DNA of 64,000 nt from Massilia aquatica (GTDB taxonomy: Bacteria; Pseudomonadota; Gammaproteobacteria; Burkholderiales; Burkholderiaceae_D), in NCBI RefSeq assembly GCF_011682045.1, contig NZ_VVIW01000012.1, forward strand, positions 1 to 64,000, written 5' to 3'. Below the pieces are notes generated by a model. It was not told where the DNA came from. It saw only the letters and a list, made by a program, of their open reading frames with translations, and did not search any database. Of the stretch, positions 17,461-25,780 are shown in pieces; the first letter of the stretch is position 1; each line of letters begins with the position of its first letter. A program made the translations under genes and the position numbers.

Positions 17461-18396
17461 CTATAACCGCAGCGCCTGGCGCAAACCGGCGGCCGCCGCA
17501 TCGAACAACTGGCGCGCCGCCGGCGTCAGCCCGAGCATGTGCATGCAACCATGGATCATGCCCTCGAGCGTGATACACGAGGCCTCGACCGATGCGTCCC
17601 GCAATCGCTGCGCATACGCTACTGCCTCATCGCGCAAGGGATCGAATTCGCACGCCATAACCGTGGCCGGGGGCAGCCCATGCAGCGATTGCGCGCGCAG
17701 CGGCGCCGCGTAGTCCGGGTCCGCACCGCCAGCATCGCCCAGATAGGTTGACCAGCAAAAGCGCATGGTTTCGAGCGTCAGCGAGTAGCCCTCGGCGAAT
17801 TCGGCGCAGGATGCGCTCGACAACCGGTCGTCCAGTGCCGGATACATGAGCAACTGGTGCGCAATCGCCGGGCCGCTGCGCTCGCGCGCCAGAAGCGCGG
17901 CCCCAGCGGCCAGGTTCGCTCCCGCGCTATCGCCGCCGACAGCGATGCGCGCGGGATCGATCCCGAGTATGACGGCATGCTCCGTCGTCCACACGAGCGC
18001 CGCATAAACGTCTTCCAGCGGCGTCGGGAACGGATGTTCAGGCGCCAGGCGGTAGTCCACCGACAGCACCATGCAGCCGGTCGCATTGGCCAGGGCGCGG
18101 CACGGATTGTCGTACAGGTCCACGGAACACAGGCACCAGCCGCCGCCATGGGCGAACACAATGGCCGGGCGCGCGCCGCTTGCTGGCGCATTGACCGGCA
18201 GGTAGACCCGCAGCGCGATCGGGCTGCCGGCGGCGCCCGGAATCTCGTAGTCGGCCACCGACGCCACCGGCTCCGGCGCCCAGTGCAAGCGGCGCAGGTT
18301 AGCATCGGTCGCGGCACGGATGCCGGCCAAGGAATCGGGTGCGACAGCGGCGCCAGCCTGCGCCAGGTAGGCGGCGATGTTCGGATCGAGGCTCAT
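17461..18396 (-). CDS. Alpha/beta hydrolase of the hormone-sensitive lipase family
   Basis: 311 aa from ATG 18396 (MSLDPNIAAYL); the open frame runs further upstream but there overlaps the preceding gene in another frame. The oxyanion-hole motif HGGGW and nucleophile motif GDSAGAN identify the HSL-type esterase/acetyl-hydrolase family. The catalytic Asp lies around EFDPLRDEA and the His around GMIHGCMH. Its start overlaps the upstream hydrolase stop (ATGA), placing it third in an operon with a sugar-isomerase-like gene. It probably hydrolyses a small ester or lactone; the substrate is unknown. Confidence 0.92.
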   Translation of the reverse strand: MSLDPNIAAYLAQAGAAVAPDSLAGIRAATDANLRRLHWAPEPVASVADYEIPGAAGSPIALRVYLPVNAPASGARPAIVFAHGGGWCLCSVDLYDNPCRALANATGCMVLSVDYRLAPEHPFPTPLEDVYAALVWTTEHAVILGIDPARIAVGGDSAGANLAAGAALLARERSGPAIAHQLLMYPALDDRLSSASCAEFAEGYSLTLETMRFCWSTYLGDAGGADPDYAAPLRAQSLHGLPPATVMACEFDPLRDEAVAYAQRLRDASVEASCITLEGMIHGCMHMLGLTPAARQLFDAAAAGLRQALRL

Positions 18397-19277
18397 CGCG
18401 GCGCCCCCTCTGCAAGGAACGGCAGCAGATGGAGCAGGAACTGCTCGGGGTTTTCTTCCATCACAAAGTGGCCGCAGTCGGCAAGCACGGCGCCGCGCAG
18501 ATCGGGAGCATGATCGCGCATCGTATCCTGCGGCGCGTTTTTGGTGGCGTGTTCGGCGCCGATTGCCAGCACAGGCATGGCCAGTGTTTTTGTCGCGCGC
18601 AGCGTGTTCTGGCGAATCGTCTCGGGAATCGCGCGGTAATAGGCAAAGCCGGCGCGCATGGCGCCCGGGCTGGCGTAGGCATCGGCGTAGACCTCGACCG
18701 CGACCCGCTCGCGCCGGTACGACCATTTGTCGAACATGAAGCGAATGTACTCGCGCTCCTTACCGGCGATCAGAAACTCCGGCAGGTCGAGCACCTGATT
18801 GAACATGAAGTGCCACAAGAACCGGTTGTCGGCCGGTGCCACGAAGATCGGCGGCGCCGCTGCCAGGCCCGGGATCACCGCTTCCGTTACCGCCAGCTTC
18901 GCCACCGCGGCCGGATAGTCGCTTGCCAGCGCATACGCAACCCACATGCCGATGTCGTGGCCGACCACGTCATAACGCGCGTGGCCCAACTGCTGCATGC
19001 ATTGATGCAGGATGCGCGCGACCGAACCGGTGTCGTAGCCATCCGCTGGACGGTCGGACAGGCCGGTCCCCGGGGGATCGACGGCAATCGCCTGGAAACC
19101 TGCTTGCGCCAGCGCCGTCATCACATGACGCCATGCGTACCAGGTCTGCGGCCAGCCGGGAATGAGCAGCACCGGCTTGCCGGCGCCGGCACTGACCAGG
19201 TGCAGGCGCTGCCCGTCTACCTGGAGGTAAGTGTGGTCCATGTCCGCAGCGCTGGCGTGGTGGGTGGGAGTCGTCAT
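18393..19277 (-). CDS. Alpha/beta hydrolase (epoxide hydrolase/haloalkane dehalogenase-like)
   Basis: 294 aa alpha/beta-hydrolase. The oxyanion segment is LLIPGWPQTWYAW, and the nucleophile elbow is VVGHDIGMW with Asp instead of Ser. That pattern is typical of epoxide hydrolases and dehalogenases. The catalytic His is in DCGHFVMEENPEQF. It is the second gene of the operon, 21 bp after the isomerase-like gene and overlapping the HSL-type hydrolase by four bases. Two hydrolases of different mechanism next to an isomerase suggest a catabolic pathway for an unknown substrate. Confidence 0.9.
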   Translation of the reverse strand: MTTPTHHASAADMDHTYLQVDGQRLHLVSAGAGKPVLLIPGWPQTWYAWRHVMTALAQAGFQAIAVDPPGTGLSDRPADGYDTGSVARILHQCMQQLGHARYDVVGHDIGMWVAYALASDYPAAVAKLAVTEAVIPGLAAAPPIFVAPADNRFLWHFMFNQVLDLPEFLIAGKEREYIRFMFDKWSYRRERVAVEVYADAYASPGAMRAGFAYYRAIPETIRQNTLRATKTLAMPVLAIGAEHATKNAPQDTMRDHAPDLRGAVLADCGHFVMEENPEQFLLHLLPFLAEGAPR

Positions 19278-19298
19278 TGTTTTTCCTTACTTTATGTA

Positions 19299-20354
19299 TT
19301 AAGCGATGCCAAGCAGTTGTTTCAGTTGCGCCGCGTCGACCGGCACGCCGGCGAAGTCGTCGAACACCTTGTCGGTGACCTCGATGATGTGGCGATTGAC
19401 GAAGTCGACGCCTTCGCGCGCGCCCTGGTCGGGGTGCTTCAGGCAGCATTCCCATTCCACGGTGGCCCAGCCGGCGTAGTCGTATTGCGTCAGCTTCGAG
19501 AAAATCGCCTTGAAGTCGACCTGGCCGTCGCCCAGCGAACGGAATCGGCCGGCGCGGTTTTCCCAGGATTGATAACCGCCGTAGATGCCCTGGCGCCCGC
19601 TCGGGTTGAACTCGGCATCCTTGACGTGAAACATGCGAATGTGGTCTTTGTAGATATCCAGGTAGTCCAGGTAGTTCAACTGCTGCAGCACGAAGTGACT
19701 GGGGTCGAACAGGATCGCGCAGCGCTGGTGGCCACCGACGCGCTCGTGGAACATCTCGAAGGTGACGCCGTCGTGCAGGTCTTCGCTCGGATGGATTTCG
19801 TAGCACAGGTTCACGCCGTTCTCGTCGCAGGCATCGAGAATCGGCAGCCAGCGGCGTGCCAGTTCGTCGAACGCGGTTTCGATCAGCCCGGGCGGACGTT
19901 GAGGAAAAGGGAACAGATACGGCCAGGCCAGGGCACCGGAAAAGGTGCCCATCTCGGTGAGGCCGAGACGGCGCGAGGCACGTGCGGCCAGCAGCAGGCG
20001 TTCGCGCGCCCATGCGGTGCGCGCCGCCGGATTGCCGCGCACCTGCGGCGGCGCAAAACCGTCGCACAGTACGTCGTAGGCCGGATGCACCGCCAGCAGT
20101 TGGCCGAAGATGTGCGTGGTCAGTTCGCTGATCACGAGGCCGTGCTCGGCCAGCGTGCCGCGCACCTGGTCGCAGTAGGCCTGGCTTTCGGCCGCCAGTT
20201 TCACATCGAACAAGCGTTCGTCCCAGGCCGGCAGTTGTACCGCCTTGTAGCCCAATTGCGCCGCCCAGGCGGCAATCGAAGGCAGGTCGTTGAAAGGCGC
20301 GGCCACGTCGCTGAACTGGGCCAGGTGGATACTTGGGCCTTGAATGGTTTTCAT
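19299..20354 (-). CDS. Sugar phosphate isomerase/epimerase family TIM-barrel protein
   Basis: 351 aa, AP-endonuclease-2-type TIM barrel. Metal-binding signature residues lie in NLCYEIHPSEDLH (Glu), CAILFDPSHFVLQ (Asp, His), MFHVKDAEF (His, Asp) and TVEWECCL (Glu). The family isomerises or epimerises sugars and cyclitols and also includes dehydratases. It heads an operon with two hydrolases and is divergent from a TetR regulator. A good sigma-70 promoter and an overlapping inverted repeat lie immediately upstream, so it is probably repressed by that regulator. Substrate unknown. Confidence 0.92.
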   Translation of the reverse strand: MKTIQGPSIHLAQFSDVAAPFNDLPSIAAWAAQLGYKAVQLPAWDERLFDVKLAAESQAYCDQVRGTLAEHGLVISELTTHIFGQLLAVHPAYDVLCDGFAPPQVRGNPAARTAWARERLLLAARASRRLGLTEMGTFSGALAWPYLFPFPQRPPGLIETAFDELARRWLPILDACDENGVNLCYEIHPSEDLHDGVTFEMFHERVGGHQRCAILFDPSHFVLQQLNYLDYLDIYKDHIRMFHVKDAEFNPSGRQGIYGGYQSWENRAGRFRSLGDGQVDFKAIFSKLTQYDYAGWATVEWECCLKHPDQGAREGVDFVNRHIIEVTDKVFDDFAGVPVDAAQLKQLLGIA

Positions 20355-20360
20355 CGGTTT

Positions 20361-20392
20361 TCCTATTCTTTGTCGATTGAAAAAGAATAGGA
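20361..20392. promoter_or_regulatory. Candidate TetR operator
   Basis: Perfect inverted repeat TCCTATTCTTT / AAAGAATAGGA with a 10-bp centre (arms 20361-20371 and 20382-20392). It lies in the divergent gap between the isomerase operon and the tetR gene and covers the operon's -10 box. Position and symmetry fit a repressor operator. Confidence 0.65.
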
Positions 20393-20412
20393 CATGACGG
20401 CGTTTCGGTCAA
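20384..20412 (-). promoter_or_regulatory. Sigma-70 promoter of the isomerase/hydrolase operon
   Basis: On the minus strand, -35 TTGACC (20412-20407), a 17-bp spacer and -10 TATTCT (20389-20384) lie about 30 nt upstream of the ATG. The -10 is inside the right arm of the inverted repeat, so a bound repressor would block polymerase. Confidence 0.65.
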
Positions 20413-20484
20413 GAGGATTTTTACGCCAAGCGCGCACGGCGAGGCGGTATACTGGCCGGCTAACGAATCAGGCGGGAGCAGTAC

Positions 20485-21084
20485 ATGGCGGGAAGGCCGA
20501 GGGAATTCGACCGCGATCTGGCACTGGTCAAAGCCAGGGATGCGTTTTGGGAGCGTGGTTACGAGGGTGTGTCGATGGCAGACCTGGTCCAGGTGATGGG
20601 CATTGCGTCAGCCAGGATTTATGCCGCCTTCGGGTCCAAGGAAAACCTGTTTCGCGAAGCGATTGCGCTGTACGAGGCCGATGAAGGCGGGTTTGCGGAG
20701 CGCGCCCTGGCACGGCCAGCGCCTGCACGCGCCGCCATCGAGGCCATGCTGCGCGACGCGGTGCTGGCGTACACCCGTGCGGGCGCGCCGCAAGGTTGCA
20801 TGGTGGTGTCGGCGGCGACCAATTACAGCAGCGGGAACGATGCCATTAACGCCTGGCTGGCCGGGCATCGACGGGCGCGCACCGATTCCATCATCGAGCG
20901 GCTGCGCCGTGCCGCGCAGGAGGGGGAGCTGAAGGCGGACGCCGACGTCGCCGCGCTGGGCGATTGTTACGCCGTCCTGCTGCATGGCATCTCGGTGCAG
21001 GCCCGTGATGGCATCGGCAGCGCGCGGCTGCTGGCCATGATTGCCCCGGCGATGCGGGCGCTGGACGAAGCGCTGGCCGATTAG
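20485..21084 (+). CDS. TetR/AcrR family transcriptional regulator
   Basis: 199 aa. The N-terminal helix-turn-helix domain covers about residues 8-55 (ALVKARDAFWERGYEGVSMADLVQVMGIASARIYAAFGSKENLF, given as its span rather than a motif of fixed length). The C-terminal half is an all-helical ligand-binding domain of normal size. It is divergent from the isomerase-hydrolase operon, which it probably represses through the inverted repeat at 20361-20392. A TATACT at 20448-20453 is a candidate -10 box for its own gene, placed beyond the operator. Ligand unknown; presumably a substrate of the neighbouring enzymes. Confidence 0.94.
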   Translation: MAGRPREFDRDLALVKARDAFWERGYEGVSMADLVQVMGIASARIYAAFGSKENLFREAIALYEADEGGFAERALARPAPARAAIEAMLRDAVLAYTRAGAPQGCMVVSAATNYSSGNDAINAWLAGHRRARTDSIIERLRRAAQEGELKADADVAALGDCYAVLLHGISVQARDGIGSARLLAMIAPAMRALDEALAD

Positions 21085-21179
21085 GCTGTCGGACCGGTGT
21101 ACCACTCCACTGCGAGCGCGGTCAGGAAGAACGGAGCGTTCAGCGCGATGAAAGGAGCGCCGGGTCGCAGGACAATACT

Positions 21180-21340
21180 TAAGTAAGTGCCCATAAATTC
21201 TTGTCATTTCCAGCTTCCATAAGCGGCGCCTTGCTGCGTTGCCCACCGCTAGCAGTGCTCGCACTGCGTCGCGGCGTGCGCCTTGCCAGGCATCCGCTTC
21301 TGTTCGCTATAAATGACAATAATTTCTGCACACTTACTTA
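21180..21340. mobile_element. MITE-like palindromic element
   Basis: About 160 bp with terminal inverted repeats: about 26 of the outer 30 bases match between the left end (TAAGTAAGTG..AAATT.TTGTCATTT) and the reverse complement of the right end. The centre is a perfect GCAGTGC-TC-GCACTGC stem (21252-21267). There is no open reading frame for a transposase. The right end supplies the dxs stop codon (TTA at 21338-21340, read TAA on the minus strand). No second copy is in the window. Confidence 0.6.
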
Positions 21341-23206
21341 GATGTTGTTGACCACCAGCCGCGGTTCGACTGCACCGAAGCGCTGGCGGATCGAGGCGGC
21401 GATGCCCTTGGCGTCAAGTCCCACACTGGCCAGCAACGCTGCCGGATCGCCATGGTCGATGAACTTGTCGGGCAAGCCGAGGATCAGCAGCGGCTTCTGG
21501 ATACCCAGCTCGGCCAGCGCTTCGGCCACCGCCGAACCGGCGCCGCCCATGACCGCGCCCTCTTCCACCGTCACCAGGTAGTCGTGGTCCTGCGCCAGCT
21601 GCTTGACCAGTTCCACGTCGAGCGGCTTGATGAAGCGCATATTGGCCACCGTCGCGTTCAACTCCTCGCCCGCCACCACGCTGCGCGCCACCATCGAGCC
21701 GAAGGCCATGATCGCCACACTGGCGCCCTGGCGCTTGATTTCGCCCTTGCCGATCGGGAGCGTCGTCAATTCCTTCTCGATCACCGCGCCGATGCCGGCG
21801 CCGCGCGGATAACGCACCGCCGCCGGACCGTTGTACTGGTAGCCAGTGCTGAGCATCTGGCGGCATTCGTTTTCGTCCGAGGCGGCCATGACCACCATGT
21901 TCGGAATGCAGCGCAGGTACGATACGTCGTAGTTGCCGGCGTGGGTGGCGCCATCGGCCCCCACCAGGCCGGCGCGGTCGAGCGCGAACAGCACGTCCAG
22001 GTTTTGCAGCGCCACGTCGTGGATCAGCTGGTCGTAGGCGCGCTGCAGGAAGGTGGAGTAAATCGCCACCACCGGTTTCAAGCCCTCGGTCGCCAGCCCG
22101 CCGGCAAAGGTCACCGAGTGCTGCTCGGCGATGCCGACGTCGAAATAGCGGTCCGGGAACTGCTCTTCGAAGCGCACCATGCCCGAGCCTTCGCGCATGG
22201 CCGGCGTGATGCCGACCAGGCGTTTGTCGGCGGCGGCCATGTCGCACAGCCAGTTGCCGAACACTTCCGTGTAGGTGGTCTTGCCGGCCTTGGCGGGCAA
22301 GATGCCTTCGGTCGGATTGAACTTGCCCGGCCCGTGGTACAGCACCGGGTCGGCTTCGGCCAGCTTGTAGCCCTGCCCTTTTTTGGTTACCACGTGCAGG
22401 AATTGCGGCCCCTTGAGCTTCTTGATGTTTTCCAGGGTCGGGATCAGCGAATCGAGGTCGTGGCCGTCGATCGGGCCGATGTAGTTAAAGCCGAATTCTT
22501 CGAACATCGTGGCCGGCACCACCATGCCCTTGGCGTGTTCTTCGAAGCGCTTGGCCAGTTCCAGCACGGGACCGGGCAGCACCGACTTGCCGACGTTCTT
22601 GGCGGCCGCGTAGAACTGGCCCGACATCAGGCGCGCCAGGTAGCGATTCAGGGCGCCAACCGGCGGCGAGATCGACATGTCGTTGTCGTTCAAGACCACC
22701 AGCAGGTTGATGTCTTCCTGTACGCCGGCGTTGTTGAGCGCCTCGAAGGCCATCCCGGCGGTCATGGAGCCGTCGCCGATGACGGCGATCGCGTGCCGCT
22801 GTTCGCCCTTGATCTTGGCCGCCTGCGCCATGCCCAGCGCGGCCGAAATCGAGGTCGACGAGTGGGCCGTGCCGAAGGTGTCGTATTCGCTTTCGTCGCG
22901 GCGCGGAAAGCCCGAAATGCCGTTCAACTGGCGCAGGCTGTGCATCTGGTCACGGCGGCCGGTGAGAATCTTGTGCGAGTAGGTCTGGTGGCCCACGTCC
23001 CACACGATGCGGTCATGCGGCGTGTTGAACACGTAGTGCAGCGCAATCGTCAGCTCCACCGTGCCCAGGTTGGACGAGAGGTGGCCGCCGGTCTTGGACA
23101 CGGAATCGAGCAGGAAGTGGCGCAACTCGTGCGCCAGGGGCGTCAGTTGTGCGCGCGCCAGCTTGCGCAGTTCGGCCGGTTCGTTGATTGTCTCTAGCAA
23201 GTTCAT
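21338..23206 (-). CDS. dxs: 1-deoxy-D-xylulose-5-phosphate synthase
   Basis: 622 aa thiamine-diphosphate enzyme that condenses pyruvate and glyceraldehyde-3-phosphate, the first step of the MEP isoprenoid pathway. The ThDP-binding motif is [18 protein letters not shown] with NDNDMSI. The transketolase central domain contains [13 protein letters not shown] and [14 protein letters not shown]. Length is normal. It is the last gene of xseB-ispA-dxs, beginning immediately after the ispA stop. Its stop codon lies in the terminal repeat of a MITE-like element, so the last codon context may have been set by insertion. Confidence 0.98.
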   Translation of the reverse strand: MNLLETINEPAELRKLARAQLTPLAHELRHFLLDSVSKTGGHLSSNLGTVELTIALHYVFNTPHDRIVWDVGHQTYSHKILTGRRDQMHSLRQLNGISGFPRRDESEYDTFGTAHSSTSISAALGMAQAAKIKGEQRHAIAVIGDGSMTAGMAFEALNNAGVQEDINLLVVLNDNDMSISPPVGALNRYLARLMSGQFYAAAKNVGKSVLPGPVLELAKRFEEHAKGMVVPATMFEEFGFNYIGPIDGHDLDSLIPTLENIKKLKGPQFLHVVTKKGQGYKLAEADPVLYHGPGKFNPTEGILPAKAGKTTYTEVFGNWLCDMAAADKRLVGITPAMREGSGMVRFEEQFPDRYFDVGIAEQHSVTFAGGLATEGLKPVVAIYSTFLQRAYDQLIHDVALQNLDVLFALDRAGLVGADGATHAGNYDVSYLRCIPNMVVMAASDENECRQMLSTGYQYNGPAAVRYPRGAGIGAVIEKELTTLPIGKGEIKRQGASVAIMAFGSMVARSVVAGEELNATVANMRFIKPLDVELVKQLAQDHDYLVTVEEGAVMGGAGSAVAEALAELGIQKPLLILGLPDKFIDHGDPAALLASVGLDAKGIAASIRQRFGAVEPRLVVNNI

Positions 23207-24097
23207 TTACGCTTTCCGCTGCACGATCAGGTCCGCCAACTGGCGCAGCCGATCTGCTTTTTCACCAAACGGCGCGAGCGCGTCATGCGCGTCGTTCCGC
23301 AATTTTCCTGCCAAGACCCTGGATGGCTCCAGGCCCAAAATCGATACGTAGGTCGGCTTGTTGGCCGCCGCGTCCTTGCCCGCGGTCTTGCCGAGGGTGG
23401 CCGAATCGGCGGTCGCATCGAGCACGTCGTCAACCACCTGGAAGGCCAGCCCGATGGCTTTGGCGTAGGCGTCCAGGGCCTTCATCTGGTCCGGGCCGAC
23501 ATCGGCGCCGGCCAGCGCGCCCAGCACCACCGAGGCGCGCAGCAGGGCGCCGGTTTTGAGCTGGTGCATCTGCTCGAGCTGTTCCAATGTGAGGCTGATG
23601 CCGACGCTGTCCAGGTCAATCGCCTGGCCGCCGCACATGCCGCCCGACCCGGCCGCGTGCGCGAGCAGGCGCAGCATCGCCACCTGGCGCGCCGCGGGAA
23701 TCTCCTGGCCTTCGGCCAGCACCAGGAACGCCTGCGATTGCAGCGCGTCGCCGACCAGCAGCGCGGTCGCTTCGTCGTAGGCCACGTGCACGGTCGGTTT
23801 GCCCCGGCGCAGGGCGTCGTCGTCCATGCAGGGCATGTCGTCGTGCACCAGCGAGTAGGCGTGGATCATTTCGACCGCGGCGGCGGCGCGCGCCAGCGCG
23901 TGCGCATCGGCGCCGAACAGCGCGCCGGCCGCATACACCAGCAGCGGGCGGACCCGCTTGCCGCCGCCGAGCACCGTGTAGCGCATCGCTTCGTGCAGCT
24001 TGTGCGGCACCACGCCGGCCCCCGGCAGCAAGGCGTCCAGCGCTTCTTCGGCGCGCGCCTGCACGGTTTTCATCCACTCGTCGAACGGGGCGCTCAT
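23207..24097 (-). CDS. ispA: Farnesyl diphosphate synthase (polyprenyl synthetase)
   Basis: 296 aa trans-prenyltransferase. The first Asp-rich motif is VHDDMPCMDDD, where two extra residues between the Asp pairs are typical of bacterial IspA; the second is VVDDVLDAT. Both coordinate Mg and the allylic diphosphate. It overlaps the xseB stop by four bases and is directly followed by dxs, the usual proteobacterial order. It supplies farnesyl diphosphate for quinone side chains (compare ubiA at 4877) and undecaprenyl phosphate. Confidence 0.97.
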   Translation of the reverse strand: MSAPFDEWMKTVQARAEEALDALLPGAGVVPHKLHEAMRYTVLGGGKRVRPLLVYAAGALFGADAHALARAAAAVEMIHAYSLVHDDMPCMDDDALRRGKPTVHVAYDEATALLVGDALQSQAFLVLAEGQEIPAARQVAMLRLLAHAAGSGGMCGGQAIDLDSVGISLTLEQLEQMHQLKTGALLRASVVLGALAGADVGPDQMKALDAYAKAIGLAFQVVDDVLDATADSATLGKTAGKDAAANKPTYVSILGLEPSRVLAGKLRNDAHDALAPFGEKADRLRQLADLIVQRKA

Positions 24098-24354
24098 TGC
24101 ATCCCCTCGCCGGCGCCATCGGCCGCGAAGGGTTTGAGCATGTCGCCTTCGAGCACCTTGACCTGGGACTCGACTTTTTCGAGCTGGGCGGCGCAGTAGC
24201 GCACCAGCTCCGAGCCGCGCGCGTACGCCGCGACCGAGGCCTCCAGCGGCAACTGGCCGGCTTCCATCTGGCTCACCAGCTGGGCCAGTTCGGCCATGGC
24301 CTGTTCGAACGATTCAGGCGCCGCTGCGGGTTCCACTAATAATTTCTTTGCCAT
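24094..24354 (-). CDS. xseB: Exodeoxyribonuclease VII small subunit
   Basis: 86 aa from ATG 24354 (MAKKLLVEP). The central ESFEQAMAELAQLVSQMEAGQLPLEASVAAYARGSEL is the XseB signature; two helices form a coiled hairpin that binds the XseA large subunit. The enzyme degrades single-stranded DNA to short oligonucleotides. xseA is not nearby, as is usual. First gene of the xseB-ispA-dxs operon. Confidence 0.95.
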   Translation of the reverse strand: MAKKLLVEPAAAPESFEQAMAELAQLVSQMEAGQLPLEASVAAYARGSELVRYCAAQLEKVESQVKVLEGDMLKPFAADGAGEGMQ

Positions 24355-24668
24355 AGTTACTTTATGTGAGTCCGCAGCATGCAACTTGTGCGCGGCGCGC
24401 CAGTCTAATCGCTTATTCTAGAACAATCCATCCCAACAGGTGGCGATTTGGCATTTTATCGTATTGAGGCTGTATCGATGAAAACCATGTTTTTCCTTCA
24501 ACATTTACCTCCGTCCACACCACATTCCCGTGCCGGACCGAGACGGTAGGGCCTGTTCCGCGCTATAATCGCCGGTTCTGTCCGAAATACCGTATTCCGC
24601 ACTCCAAAATACTGGTCTTTGGATTCTTTCTCTTCTTTACTCGGTGCACATATAAAAGGGGGGTTGGG
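24355..24668. other. Divergent intergenic region
   Basis: 314 bp between xseB and the Rieske oxygenase gene. It contains a TATAAT at 24564-24569 on the plus strand without a convincing -35. A G-rich stretch (AAAAGGGGGGTTGGG) directly precedes the oxygenase ATG. No ORF with coding character was found. Confidence 0.5.
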
Positions 24669-25769
24669 ATGTCCGATCTGGCTACCCACGCCAAGCTGGC
24701 GCGCTCATGCGCGCAGCTTCCGGTAGATGCTTACTTTGATGAAGCGCTGTTACAGCGCGAAATGCAGCAGTTGTTCCAGCATGGCCCGCGCTATGTCGGC
24801 CATACGCTGATGGTGCCCGAAACGGGCGACTTTGCCACGCTCGCGTCCGAGAATGAGGGCCGCATGCTGGTGCGCAACGGTAACGGGATCGAGGTCCTGT
24901 CCAACGTGTGCCGCCATCGCCAGGCGCTGATGTTCAATGGACGCGGCAACGCGAACAATATCGTCTGCCCGCTGCATCGCTGGACCTACGACCTCAAGGG
25001 TGAGCTGATCGGTGCGCCGCACTTCCCGGAAACGCCGTGCCTGAATCTGTCCAAGACGCCGCTGCAGGAGTGGAACGGGCTGCTGTTCGAACAGAACGGC
25101 TACAACGTGCTGGACAAGCTCAAGGACCTGTCGGTGACGAAGGATTTCGATTTTTCGGGCTATATGTTCGATCACGTCGAGGTGCAGAGCTGTAATTACA
25201 ACTGGAAGACCTTCATCGAAGTCTACCTGGAGGATTACCACGTCGAGCCGTTTCACGCGGGTTTGGGCGGCTTTGTCAGCTGCGACGACCTGCGCTGGGA
25301 GTTCGGGCGCGATTACAGCGTGCAGACGGTCGGCGTGAACCGCGGCCTGGGCAAGGCCGGTTCGCCCATCTACCAGCGCTGGCAGGAGCAGGTGCTCAAG
25401 TTCCGTGGCGGCGTGCCGCCCGAAAAAGGCGCGATCTGGTTCACCCTGTACCCGAACATCATGGTCGAGTGGTATCCGCACGTGCTGATCGTCTCGACCC
25501 TGTGGCCGGACGGCCCGCAAAAGACGCGCAACGTGGTCGAGTTCTACTACCCCGAAGAGATCGTGCTGTTCGAGCGCGACTTCATCGAGGCCGAACGCGC
25601 GGCGTACTTCGAGACCTGCGTGGAAGACGACGAAATCGCCATGCGCATGGACGCCGGGCGCCGCATCCTGCTGGCGCGCGGAGTCAACGAAGTCGGTCCC
25701 TACCAGTCACCGATGGAAGACGGCATGCAGCACTTCCACGAGTGGTACCGCAGTAACCTGGCGCTGTAG
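24669..25769 (+). CDS. Rieske (2Fe-2S) aromatic ring-hydroxylating oxygenase alpha subunit-like protein
   Basis: 366 aa. The Rieske cluster ligands are C81-x-H83 and C100-x2-H103. The mononuclear iron site has H191 and H196 in EDYHVEPFHAG. This is the alpha-subunit architecture of ring-hydroxylating oxygenases. No beta subunit, ferredoxin or reductase gene is adjacent, so it is probably a homotrimeric single-component type fed by a general reductase. It is divergent from xseB-ispA-dxs and followed by two EamA transporters with an 11-bp gap. Substrate unknown. Confidence 0.92.
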   Translation: MSDLATHAKLARSCAQLPVDAYFDEALLQREMQQLFQHGPRYVGHTLMVPETGDFATLASENEGRMLVRNGNGIEVLSNVCRHRQALMFNGRGNANNIVCPLHRWTYDLKGELIGAPHFPETPCLNLSKTPLQEWNGLLFEQNGYNVLDKLKDLSVTKDFDFSGYMFDHVEVQSCNYNWKTFIEVYLEDYHVEPFHAGLGGFVSCDDLRWEFGRDYSVQTVGVNRGLGKAGSPIYQRWQEQVLKFRGGVPPEKGAIWFTLYPNIMVEWYPHVLIVSTLWPDGPQKTRNVVEFYYPEEIVLFERDFIEAERAAYFETCVEDDEIAMRMDAGRRILLARGVNEVGPYQSPMEDGMQHFHEWYRSNLAL

Positions 25770-25780
25770 GGCGCCGATTC

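Noticed and set aside
18339-20390. 683-codon open frame antisense to the hydrolase/isomerase genes
   Set aside because: Covers three genes with clear catalytic motifs on the other strand; the composition is typical of antisense GC-rich frames.
24564-24569. TATAAT as a definite promoter for the Rieske gene
   Set aside because: No -35 at a suitable distance; recorded only as part of the intergenic description.
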